The notes beneath the pieces were generated by a model. It was not told where the DNA came from. It searched no databases and worked only from the letters and a program-made list of their open reading frames with translations. 7,182 nucleotides of DNA from Neisseriaceae bacterium (GTDB lineage: Bacteria > Pseudomonadota > Gammaproteobacteria > Burkholderiales > UBA11063): contig CANEUJ010000087.1 in assembly GCA_947441745.1 (NCBI GenBank), positions 1-7,182 on the forward strand, given 5' to 3'. Made by a program: the position numbers and the translations under genes. Position 1 is the stretch's first letter; each line of letters begins with the position of its first letter. Of the stretch, positions 1 to 5,224 are shown one piece after another.

Positions 1-89
1 AAAGACCTCATGATAGTTTAGGTGGACTTACACCTATGAAATATAAAGAAAAATATGGGGCTAATTTGTCTATTTTACAATGTGCATAA
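1..89 (+). CDS. IS3-family transposase, C-terminal 28 residues (5' end outside window)
   Basis: Reading from position 3, the frame begins RPHDSLGGLTPMKYKEKYG and stops with TAA at 87-89. The sequence N/RPHxSLGxLTPxxY is the conserved tail of the integrase catalytic core (rve fold) in IS3-family OrfB transposases, just after the final catalytic glutamate helix. Most of the protein, including the DDE residues, lies left of the window, so it cannot be said whether the element is active. The frame ends 15 bp before the inferred IS end, which fits the family. It is transcribed opposite to the gene it has interrupted. Confidence 0.8.
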   Translation, partial: RPHDSLGGLTPMKYKEKYGANLSILQCA

Positions 90-104
90 AATGGGGGCTT
101 GACA
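1..104 (+). mobile_element. Right end of an IS3-family insertion sequence (left part outside window)
   Basis: The segment holds the 3' end of a transposase reading frame, a 15-bp untranslated tail and a terminal inverted-repeat end. Read inward from position 104, the end is TGTCAAGCCCCCATTTT. It starts with TG, as IS3-family ends do, and lies just outside the transposase stop codon, which is the usual arrangement. The boundary at 104 is supported because position 105 onward reads in frame as part of a minus-strand gene that the element interrupts. The left inverted repeat and the target duplication cannot be seen. The IS subgroup is not assigned. Confidence 0.75.
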
Positions 105-487
105 AGTTTTAGCACAGGTAATAATTTCATTTTTATTAAAGTCTTGAAAAGGCATTTTAATTTCATAGTGGTGATATGTTGAGCAATTAATGATATTTTG
201 CAGAAAATTTATATTTTCTTCAGATAATGATTGATCATATTGTAATATTTGCTCTGCAATTTTAACATCTCTTGAAGAAAAAAATGAATTTGGTATATTT
301 TTATCTTTTACATATTCACTTTCATTAATTATTATTTGTAATTTATCCCTGAAGTTATAAGCATTATCTAGTATTTTCTGAGAAAAAAATCATTTGGCAG
401 GTTCCATATTGTATGGAGAACTTTGCCACCAATATTAGTACTGAGGGTGCCGTTTGGATTTGTAGTTTGTTCAGCAGGTAACGTCAT
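105..487 (-). pseudogene. Unrecognised protein gene, frameshifted and truncated by the IS
   Basis: The minus-strand ATG at 485-487 opens MTLPAEQTTNPNGTLSTNIG and runs 39 codons to a TAG at 368-370. At the A7 run (383-389 on the + strand) a one-base shift restores a long open frame. That frame continues NDFFSQKILDNAYNFRDKLQ and on through a hydrophilic, Asn/Ile/Lys-rich region without a stop down to position 105. There it enters the IS end and stops within it at 75-77. About 127 codons of the original gene remain, and its 3' part is missing. I do not recognise the family; no signal peptide or membrane segment is visible. A promoter-like sequence lies upstream at 530-558. The homopolymer shift could be a sequencing error, but the IS truncation would still leave the gene broken. 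Confidence 0.65.
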
Positions 488-529
488 TTTGTCTCAACTC
501 TCAACTAAATTTATGCTAATAGTGGCATT

Positions 530-558
530 ATTTTACTATATGTTTTAATTTATGTTAA
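530..558 (-). promoter_or_regulatory. Predicted sigma-70 promoter for the disrupted gene
   Basis: On the minus strand, -35 TTAACA (553-558) and -10 TAAAAT (530-535) are separated by 17 bp, each matching consensus at five of six bases. The start codon of the disrupted gene lies about 43 bp downstream of the -10. The -35 is embedded in one of three ATGTTAA copies. In AT-rich DNA such matches occur by chance, but position and spacing favour a real promoter. Confidence 0.45.
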
Positions 559-599
559 GATTATTCAATTATTTTAACATATGAAATATACATGTTAAA
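552..599. repeat. Three alternating ATGTTAA heptamers
   Basis: ATGTTAA occurs at 552-558 and 592-598, and its complement TTAACAT at 574-580. This gives two overlapping inverted pairs, with spacers of 15 and 11 bp. The right pair extends to an 8-bp stem (573-580 with 592-599). The left copy overlaps the predicted -35 box. They could be operator half-sites or a weak AT-only hairpin downstream of the tRNAs. No T-run follows the hairpin on the minus strand, so it is not a classical terminator. Confidence 0.35.
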
Positions 600-640
600 T
601 TAATCGTATTGATTTTTGGAAGTTTTACCTGAAAGGTAGT

Positions 641-717
641 TGGCGGAGCGGACGGGACTCGAACCCGCGACCCCCGGCGTGACAGGCCGGTATTCTAACC
701 AACTGAACTACCGCTCC
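641..717 (-). tRNA. tRNA-Asp (anticodon GTC)
   Basis: A full 77-nt cloverleaf. The 7-bp acceptor stem pairs GGAGCGG (711-717 on the + strand) with CCGCTCC (645-651). The discriminator is G and CCA is encoded at 641-643. The T arm carries GGGTTCGAGTCCC. The anticodon GTC is at 681-683 in the loop CTGTCAC. G73 and the GUC anticodon match the aspartate identity set. It is the second gene of a tandem pair, 13 bp after tRNA-Val. A 5-bp hairpin (626-638) follows, without a T-run, so the terminator is unclear. Confidence 0.97.
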
Positions 718-730
718 GTTACGTATGAAG

Positions 731-806
731 TGGTGGGCGCTACAGGATTCGAACCTATGACATTCTGCTTGTAAGGCAGACGCTCTACCAACTGAGCTAA
801 GCGCCC
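731..806 (-). tRNA. tRNA-Val (anticodon TAC)
   Basis: A full 76-nt cloverleaf. The acceptor stem pairs GGGCGCT (800-806) with AGCGCCC (735-741). The discriminator is A and CCA is encoded at 731-733. The D arm is TTAGCTCAGTTGGTAGAGC and the T arm is GTTCGAATCC. The anticodon TAC is at 771-773 in the loop CTTACAA. It is the first gene of the Val-Asp pair, which probably shares one transcript starting from the promoter at 836-865. Confidence 0.97.
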
Positions 807-807
807 T

Positions 808-825
808 CAACAAATTTGTTTGTTG
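808..825 (-). other. Leader hairpin immediately 5' of tRNA-Val
   Basis: On the minus strand CAACAAA and TTTGTTG form a 7-bp stem with a 4-nt loop, ending one base before the mature 5' end of tRNA-Val. Nested in it is the 12-bp palindrome AACAAATTTGTT (809-820). In the precursor it would sit next to the RNase P cleavage site. A role in 5' processing is inference; the stem is mostly A-U and so is weak. Confidence 0.35.
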
Positions 826-835
826 CGAGGTTAGT

Positions 836-865
836 ATTATGACATAAAATATCTTCATTTTGCAA
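836..865 (-). promoter_or_regulatory. Predicted promoter of the tRNA-Val/tRNA-Asp unit
   Basis: On the minus strand, -35 TTGCAA (860-865) and -10 CATAAT (836-841) are separated by 18 bp. The region between the -10 and the tRNA reads TACTAACCTCGC, with a C-rich stretch near the expected start. This is reminiscent of the GC-rich discriminators of stringently controlled stable-RNA promoters, though it is not a strong case. Transcription would run about 25-30 nt before tRNA-Val begins. Confidence 0.55.
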
Positions 866-892
866 GTGTTTTTTTAAGGTTTTTTAATAAAT

Positions 893-921
893 TTGCATTT
901 CATGAATTAATTTGCTACAAT
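893..921 (+). promoter_or_regulatory. Predicted sigma-70 promoter of rph
   Basis: -35 TTGCAT (893-898) and -10 TACAAT (916-921) have the ideal 17-bp spacing. A start near 928 would give a leader of about 30 nt before the ATG of rph. The ribosome binding site TTAGGGA (942-948) lies 9 nt before that ATG. The promoter is divergent from the tRNA promoter, with about 27 bp between the two -35 boxes. Confidence 0.6.
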
Positions 922-957
922 CATCCAATTAAATTAGAATGTTAGGGAATATTTATT

Positions 958-1674
958 ATGCGATATGATGGTAGGTTAGATAAACAATTACGCGATGTTA
1001 AAATTACAAGAAATTATACCAAATACGCTGAAGGATCTGTATTGGTTGAGTTTGGCGAAACCAAGGTATTGTGTACTGCGACAGTTGAAGATAGAGTGCC
1101 ACCATTTTTAATAGGTAAAAATAAGGGTTGGATTAGTGCTGAATACAGTATGCTTCCTAGAGCAACTCACACAAGAAGTAAGCGTGATGCGGTGTCTGGC
1201 AAGGTAAACCCTAGGGCTCAAGAGATTTCACGTCTGATAGGGCGTAGTTTACGTGCTTGTGTTGATTTAAGCCATATAGGTGAACGCCAGATTTTGATTG
1301 ATTGTGATGTTATTCAAGCCGATGGTGGTACACGGACTGCTAGTATTACTGGGGCTTTTGTAGCTTTGTATGAGGCTTTTAGTAAATTAGTTGATAGCGG
1401 AAAAATCCCAGAACATCCTGTTAAGAAATTTATGGCTGCGGTATCGGTTGGAGTCTATAAAGGTCTGCCGATGCTTGATCTTAATTATATGGAGGATAGT
1501 GCTTGTGATGCTGATATGAATTTTGTTATGCTAGAAGACTTGGGGATTGTAGAAATTCAAGGTACAGCAGAGGGAGCTGCTTTTAGTCGTAAAGAGATGA
1601 ACGCTCTACTTGATTTGGCGGAAATTGGGATTATTAGTTTAATAGCTAAGCAGAAAGAGGTTCTCGAGGTTTAA
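958..1674 (+). CDS. rph: Ribonuclease PH (tRNA nucleotidyltransferase)
   Basis: RNase PH is a phosphate-dependent 3'-5' exoribonuclease that trims the 3' ends of tRNA precursors and other stable RNAs in the cytoplasm; the family forms a hexameric ring. The 238-residue length is typical. The sequence shows the family signatures GWISAEYSMLPRATHTR (57-73), the RLIGRSLRA helix (92-100) and CDVIQADGGTRTASITGA (116-133). Arg126 in GGTRTA and Arg86 match the phosphate/RNA-binding arginines. Asp180 and Asp186 in the EDSACDAD segment match the metal-binding aspartates, and QGTAEG (201-206) is intact. The ATG start is fixed by the conserved N-terminus and a good ribosome binding site. The gene stands alone on this strand, divergent from two of its likely substrates, the tRNA-Val and tRNA-Asp precursors, and convergent with the bat operon. 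Confidence 0.97.
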   Translation: MRYDGRLDKQLRDVKITRNYTKYAEGSVLVEFGETKVLCTATVEDRVPPFLIGKNKGWISAEYSMLPRATHTRSKRDAVSGKVNPRAQEISRLIGRSLRACVDLSHIGERQILIDCDVIQADGGTRTASITGAFVALYEAFSKLVDSGKIPEHPVKKFMAAVSVGVYKGLPMLDLNYMEDSACDADMNFVMLEDLGIVEIQGTAEGAAFSRKEMNALLDLAEIGIISLIAKQKEVLEV

Positions 1675-1684
1675 ATTCTTCACC

Positions 1685-1753
1685 GTCACCCCAAAGCAAA
1701 ACTTTTTGCTGATTTAATTTTCTGAGGTCACCCCAAACATAAATATTTTGCTG
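1685..1753. repeat. Imperfect 42-bp-period direct repeat
   Basis: GTCACCCCAAA recurs at 1685-1695 and 1727-1737, and TTTTGCTG at 1704-1711 and 1746-1753, both at a 42-bp offset. The two 27-bp blocks (1685-1711 and 1727-1753) agree at 22 positions. It forms the left half of the palindromic element and includes the possible rph terminator stem in its first copy. Confidence 0.6.
1695..1720 (+). terminator. Possible rho-independent terminator of rph
   Basis: AGCAAAA (1695-1701) pairs with TTTTGCT (1704-1710) around a 2-nt loop, followed by GATTTAATTTTC. The stem is AU-rich and the following T tract is broken, so it is a weak candidate. It lies 21 bp after the rph stop and is part of the repeat element. 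Confidence 0.3.
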
Positions 1754-1821
1754 TTCACACCGAGTTTGGGGTCCATGCTCTAAAAGCGTAATTTAGAGCA
1801 AGGGCATGGATCCCAGCCTTC

Positions 1822-1861
1822 GCTGGGATGACGAGAAAAAGGCTGGGATGACGAGAAAAGA
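1822..1861. repeat. Tandem 20-bp duplication next to the batD stop codon
   Basis: The 18-mer GCTGGGATGACGAGAAAA occurs at 1822-1839 and again at 1842-1859, a perfect copy at 20-bp period. It duplicates the right end of the palindromic element. The second copy ends three bases before the batD stop triplet (1862-1864), so the element abuts that gene directly. Confidence 0.85.
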
Positions 1862-3457
1862 CTACTCGGGGTATAGATTTTTTAGAAACTCTGCTGTCTT
1901 AGCTTTCTTCCGATGCGATAATATGTTTATTTGCTCAAGCAGTGAGTCAAACTCATTAAATGGGTATCCTTTATATAGTGCAAGATTGAGTTGATCAATT
2001 AATTCATGAAGGGTTTGGTTATTAGTTAACTCTTTGATATCAGAAATCGTATAAATCTTTTCATTAGTATATGATGATGCCCAAGCAATCAAAGCATGAT
2101 TAAGCAATTTTATGTCTTTATCATGAGTAGCTTTTTTAATTAGATTATAATTTTGTTGGGCTGTACGCCTGTTTAAGCCAAATCTTCTTTTAATTACAAC
2201 AGCTATTATCAATGATAGTATACAAATAGCTACCGCTATTGCAATATACTTCCACCATTTTAAAGTTGTTTTTACTGGTTGTTTTGGTGTTGCTACTATA
2301 TTTGAGGGTACTACAGGTTTTTTACCATCGGTTAATACCATATATGTTTTTGATTCTAAAAATTCAGCTTTTTCAACTTTTTTATTAATATCCCACCATT
2401 TGATTTTAGTTTCTGGGAATCTAATGCTCCCAATACTGGTTGGAATATATACGGTTTTGAAGGTTTTTTGTCCAATAAGTTTATCATCTACTACTGATGT
2501 ATCTGTCAGTGTTTTATCAGGATATGAATTTACCCCCTTAGGCGTGTCAAGTTTTAGTTCTGGAATCATGTTATACGGTACCCCAGTAGCCTCAATTTTA
2601 ATAGTTCTAGTTATAGGCTGTCCAATTGTTATACTCTCTGAGCTTACTGACCATGAGTCAGTTATATTTAGCTTTTTAGCTAAAATGGCTTGTGGGTTTT
2701 TACCAGGTACTGGTAATACATTAATAGTTAATGGTTTTGACTGAATATTAAAATTACTAGGGGATACAAAGAAATTATTTGGGTTGTGATCCATTATCAA
2801 ACCACTAATTCTAGCTGGTGGAATCTCGATAGTTCCAGTTTTGTTGGGAGTTATTAAAAGTTTTTGCTCAAGTACTTGGTATGCCTTACCATGATAATTA
2901 GTTTGATACTGAGTGTTTTTACCTAGTGGTTTAATTTGTGCATCGGGTATATCAAAATTAGCCATAGAGAGATTATTTAGGGGTACCGTAAAATATAATT
3001 TCAAACTATAAATAATTGGAACATTGACATAAGTGCTTGAGTTATCCAGGCTAACATTAATAAAAACTTGAGCTTTGGTATCTCCCTTTGGCATTATATT
3101 TTGTGGAGTTTTAGATACATCAATAGTAATTGGATTTGTGACATCATTACCTATTTTTATAGCTGGAATTTGTTGTTTTCCAGGTCTTTTGGGAGATAGC
3201 GTTACTATAATAGATTTTTGTGAGTTCATATGACCATCAATAATACTCATTTGACTACTATTACTTGTCCCCAAAATATCAAAATCATTTCGTAGAGTAT
3301 CTATTTCAGGAGTACTATTAGTATTACTAACATCTATATTTAGATTAAAGGTTTGGCCTACTTCAATATTGTTTCTATCAATACTAGCTGGAACTATTGC
3401 AAATACTATGTTAACTAGTAAAAATAATATTATTCCACGTATAAAATGTTTAATCAT
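1862..3457 (-). CDS. BatD-like membrane protein of the aerotolerance-type operon
   Basis: This is the last gene of the operon. From the chosen ATG it has 531 residues. They comprise a signal peptide (MIKHFIRGIILFLLVNIVFA, about 1-20); a long beta-rich periplasmic region (about 21-400) with Ig-like-looking segments; one membrane helix (about 403-422); and a basic then helical cytoplasmic tail of about 110 residues. This layout, the early V-x-V-G-Q/E-x-F segment and the operon position fit the BatD (oxygen tolerance) family. An upstream in-frame GTG at 3481 would put eight polar residues before the signal peptide. The ATG at 3455-3457 is preferred because it starts the signal peptide directly and overlaps the TPR gene stop by 8 bp (ATGATTAA). 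Its biochemical role is unknown; a scaffold partner for the VWA proteins is inference. Its stop codon touches a repeat element. Confidence 0.85.
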   Translation of the reverse strand: MIKHFIRGIILFLLVNIVFAIVPASIDRNNIEVGQTFNLNIDVSNTNSTPEIDTLRNDFDILGTSNSSQMSIIDGHMNSQKSIIVTLSPKRPGKQQIPAIKIGNDVTNPITIDVSKTPQNIMPKGDTKAQVFINVSLDNSSTYVNVPIIYSLKLYFTVPLNNLSMANFDIPDAQIKPLGKNTQYQTNYHGKAYQVLEQKLLITPNKTGTIEIPPARISGLIMDHNPNNFFVSPSNFNIQSKPLTINVLPVPGKNPQAILAKKLNITDSWSVSSESITIGQPITRTIKIEATGVPYNMIPELKLDTPKGVNSYPDKTLTDTSVVDDKLIGQKTFKTVYIPTSIGSIRFPETKIKWWDINKKVEKAEFLESKTYMVLTDGKKPVVPSNIVATPKQPVKTTLKWWKYIAIAVAICILSLIIAVVIKRRFGLNRRTAQQNYNLIKKATHDKDIKLLNHALIAWASSYTNEKIYTISDIKELTNNQTLHELIDQLNLALYKGYPFNEFDSLLEQINILSHRKKAKTAEFLKNLYPE

Positions 3458-4307
3458 TGTCTTGTCCGCTTTGATAATCACGTATAAATTTATTTCTTAA
3501 AAGCCCACCTGGATCATCCGGTACTTGAGAAAGTGCTGATTTTACTTCTGCGTTTTCTATTTGGGTAGGTGTTTGGTGGCTTTTGTTGTCAGCTTTGGCT
3601 GCTTGTTCAGCTTTGGAATCTTCTGCCGCCTTTTTAGCTGCCTGCTCCTCTTGAGATTTTGTGTTTTGCTCTTTTGCTGGTTCAGGTTGCTTTTTATTAT
3701 CTTTCGAGCCATTTTTAGTATCTTGTGACGTATCTTTTGAGTTTTTACTGGCGTCTTTATTTGATTTGTCAGAATTGCTACTCTTATCGTTTTTATCCGA
3801 TTTATCATCTGATTTATTATTTTTATCGGACTTGTTGTCAGATTTATCGTTTTTATCAGATTTACTATCAGACTTATCATCCTTATCTGATTTATCTTTC
3901 TGCTTATCGTTTTTATCAGAATTTTGTTGCTGTTGTTTTAATTTTTCTAAAAGCTCTTTATTAAATTTAGCATCAGGATAATCTTTTTTAAGTTCCAGTG
4001 CTTTAGTATAGGCACTAATTGCATCATCGTATTTTTCGAGATGAGCCAGGGCATTACCTTGGTTATATAAACCTTCTGCTGAATTATCTAGTTTAAACTT
4101 ATCATAAGCTGATTCATATTGGTTGTCACGGTAATAAGCTACACCCTTCCAGTTCTTATCAGTAAACTTGGCTGCGGCTGAGGCGTTCTTATTTTGTTTA
4201 AGTAGATTATATCCTTGTTGGTCGGTATTATAAAAAAAATCAGTAACCGACATAGCAAAACAAAAATGTGGTAAAAAGCTTAAAATTAATAATTTACGTT
4301 TTAACAT
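3450..4307 (-). CDS. BatC-like periplasmic TPR protein with Lys/Asp/Ser repeat linker
   Basis: From the chosen ATG it has 285 residues. A signal peptide (MLKRKLLILSFLPHFCFA, about 1-18) has no lipobox, so the mature protein is probably soluble in the periplasm. TPR-like helices cover about 51-125, with the clearest unit at 77-110 (GNALAHLEKYDDAISAYTKALE). A strongly charged Lys/Asp/Ser/Asn linker follows from about 130 to 205, including four decapeptide repeats, and then an Ala/Lys/Glu-rich stretch. The tail has VPDDPGGLLRNKFIRDYQ (262-279), resembling the conserved PDDPGGLLRRKF end of TPR proteins in proteobacterial bat operons. A TTG at 4322 in frame is rejected because the ATG at 4305-4307 begins the signal peptide and overlaps the upstream stop by 7 bp (ATGTTAA). 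It probably scaffolds the two VWA proteins, by inference from TPR function. Confidence 0.85.
   Translation of the reverse strand: MLKRKLLILSFLPHFCFAMSVTDFFYNTDQQGYNLLKQNKNASAAAKFTDKNWKGVAYYRDNQYESAYDKFKLDNSAEGLYNQGNALAHLEKYDDAISAYTKALELKKDYPDAKFNKELLEKLKQQQQNSDKNDKQKDKSDKDDKSDSKSDKNDKSDNKSDKNNKSDDKSDKNDKSSNSDKSNKDASKNSKDTSQDTKNGSKDNKKQPEPAKEQNTKSQEEQAAKKAAEDSKAEQAAKADNKSHQTPTQIENAEVKSALSQVPDDPGGLLRNKFIRDYQSGQDND
3783..3902 (-). repeat. Four 30-bp coding repeats (decapeptide array) in the TPR gene
   Basis: The array encodes QKDKSDKDDK, SDSKSDKNDK, SDNKSDKNNK and SDDKSDKNDK, followed by a degenerate KSSNSDKSNK-like unit. Each unit is 30 bp with synonymous and few amino acid changes. An SDKNDK motif precedes the array. 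The period is a multiple of three, so copy-number change would keep the frame. Confidence 0.8.
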
Positions 4308-5224
4308 ATTTTTTCCAACCAACCACGACGAGCTAAAAAAGCTACTAAAAATACCAATAACCAGATTAAATAATGTCCTTCATCTCTCCAGAGGCTTTTT
4401 ATTTGTAGCTCTTTAGAGGCTTTAGAAGTTAACTTATTTTTCTTAAGAAGTAGACTATCAATATCTGAATTATCGTTGCTAAAGTCAACATAGCTACCCT
4501 TACCAGCAGTTGCCAAACTACGTAATCTATCACTTGAGTTTTCAGTGCCTATACCAAGAACCGATGTAGTATATCCATCTGCTGCCAATGCTTTAGCTTC
4601 TTTGATAGCTTCATCACTAGGAGTGCTATCCGTAATCAATATAATTTCACCGCGCGTATTACCTGCTTGTTTTAATAATTTAGCTGATTTTCTTAGAGCT
4701 GGTAATATATCAGATCCTTGAACAGGAACGATATTATTATCTAATACAGGTACCATTGAGGCGATAGTATTAGTATCATTAGTTAAAGGTGATACCAAAA
4801 AGCTACTACTTGAAAAAACTACCATTCCAGTTTGCCCCTCAGTTATGTTATGCAATAAATCAATTGATTTATATTTTGCCCTGTCTAACCTTGATGGAGC
4901 GATATCAGTTGCAGTCATTGACTGAGAAACATCAAGAGCTATAACCCGTGCAATATTCTTTTGATACACTGGTTGTCCATACATAGACCATGTAGGGCCT
5001 GCAAGAGCAAAGATAATTATTAACCACAAGATAAGTAAAGTATAAGGTAAATAGTTTTTTAAAGTCCTAGTTTCATTAGATATTAAATGCTTTAGTAAAT
5101 GTGCATCACAGTATTTTGTCCAATTACTATCTGAAGAATTAATTTTATTAAGGCTAAAGATCAATAATAAAATAGCTGGGATAATTGCTAAAAACCACCA
5201 TGGGCGTAAGAAATGAAATATCAT
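4301..5224 (-). CDS. BatB-like VWA-domain membrane protein
   Basis: This has 307 residues from the chosen ATG. Two N-terminal membrane helices (about 7-23 and 59-76) flank a basic loop. A von Willebrand factor A domain (about 92-262) follows, then a C-terminal helix (about 285-299) and a short basic tail, ARRGWLEKIC. The positive-inside pattern places the VWA domain in the periplasm. The metal-ion-dependent adhesion site is present: DVSQS (98-102), Ser171 in QGSDILPAL at the usual Thr position, and Asp199 in LITDS. The frame extends upstream to 5293. However, the ATG at 5222-5224 is chosen because it begins the first helix, forms TAATG with the upstream stop, and has a good GGAGA site at 5233-5237. 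VWA domains here probably bind partner proteins through a metal ion. In many gammaproteobacteria this protein is fused to a TPR domain; here the TPR is a separate gene overlapping by 7 bp. Confidence 0.9.
   Translation of the reverse strand: MIFHFLRPWWFLAIIPAILLLIFSLNKINSSDSNWTKYCDAHLLKHLISNETRTLKNYLPYTLLILWLIIIFALAGPTWSMYGQPVYQKNIARVIALDVSQSMTATDIAPSRLDRAKYKSIDLLHNITEGQTGMVVFSSSSFLVSPLTNDTNTIASMVPVLDNNIVPVQGSDILPALRKSAKLLKQAGNTRGEIILITDSTPSDEAIKEAKALAADGYTTSVLGIGTENSSDRLRSLATAGKGSYVDFSNDNSDIDSLLLKKNKLTSKASKELQIKSLWRDEGHYLIWLLVFLVAFLARRGWLEKIC

Larger units (their letters stand above)
1684..1853. repeat. MITE-like palindromic repeat element with doubled ends
   Basis: The left end CGTCACCCCA (1684-1693) and the right end TGGGATGACG (1844-1853) are inverted copies with one mismatch. 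Each end has a second inner copy: GGTCACCCCA at 1726-1735 and TGGGATGACG at 1824-1833. Inside are three stems: ACCCCAAAC/GTTTGGGGT (1730-1738 with 1764-1772); TGCTCTAAA/TTTAGAGCA (1776-1784 with 1792-1800), embraced by TCCATG/CATGGA; and ATCCCAGC/GCTGGGAT (1810-1817 with 1822-1829). Similar GGATCCCAGC..GCTGGGATGACG palindromes are dispersed in many proteobacterial genomes, from general knowledge. No target duplication is evident, and no transposase is encoded. Confidence 0.6.

Noticed and set aside
626..638. Terminator hairpin after tRNA-Asp
   Set aside because: The stem is only 5 bp with a 3-nt loop and is followed by AAAACTTCC on the transcribed strand, with no T tract.
625..858. Minus-strand reading frame of 77 codons
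   Set aside because: It runs across both tRNA genes; its peptide (SVGRAS.., FESCSAHH) is the familiar false translation of tRNA sequences.
1772..1829. Classical rho-independent terminators in the repeat stems
   Set aside because: Neither stem is followed by a T-run on either strand, so they are recorded as repeats only.
1685..1860. CRISPR array
   Set aside because: There are only two copies of each repeat at differing periods (42 and 20 bp), no unique spacers of even length, and no cas genes.
1806..1994. Plus-strand frame starting MDPSLRWDDE
   Set aside because: Its first part is a translation of the palindromic repeat and the rest is antisense to batD; it has no ribosome binding site or conserved content.
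2400..2744. Plus-strand frame of 114 codons
   Set aside because: It is wholly antisense to the well-supported BatD coding region and has no recognisable domain.
3557..3981. Frames on both strands overlapping the TPR gene linker
   Set aside because: They arise from the 30-bp repeats read in other frames, giving monotonous Leu/Ser/Asp or Lys/Ile peptides. The TPR frame has a signal peptide, TPR helices and a conserved tail.
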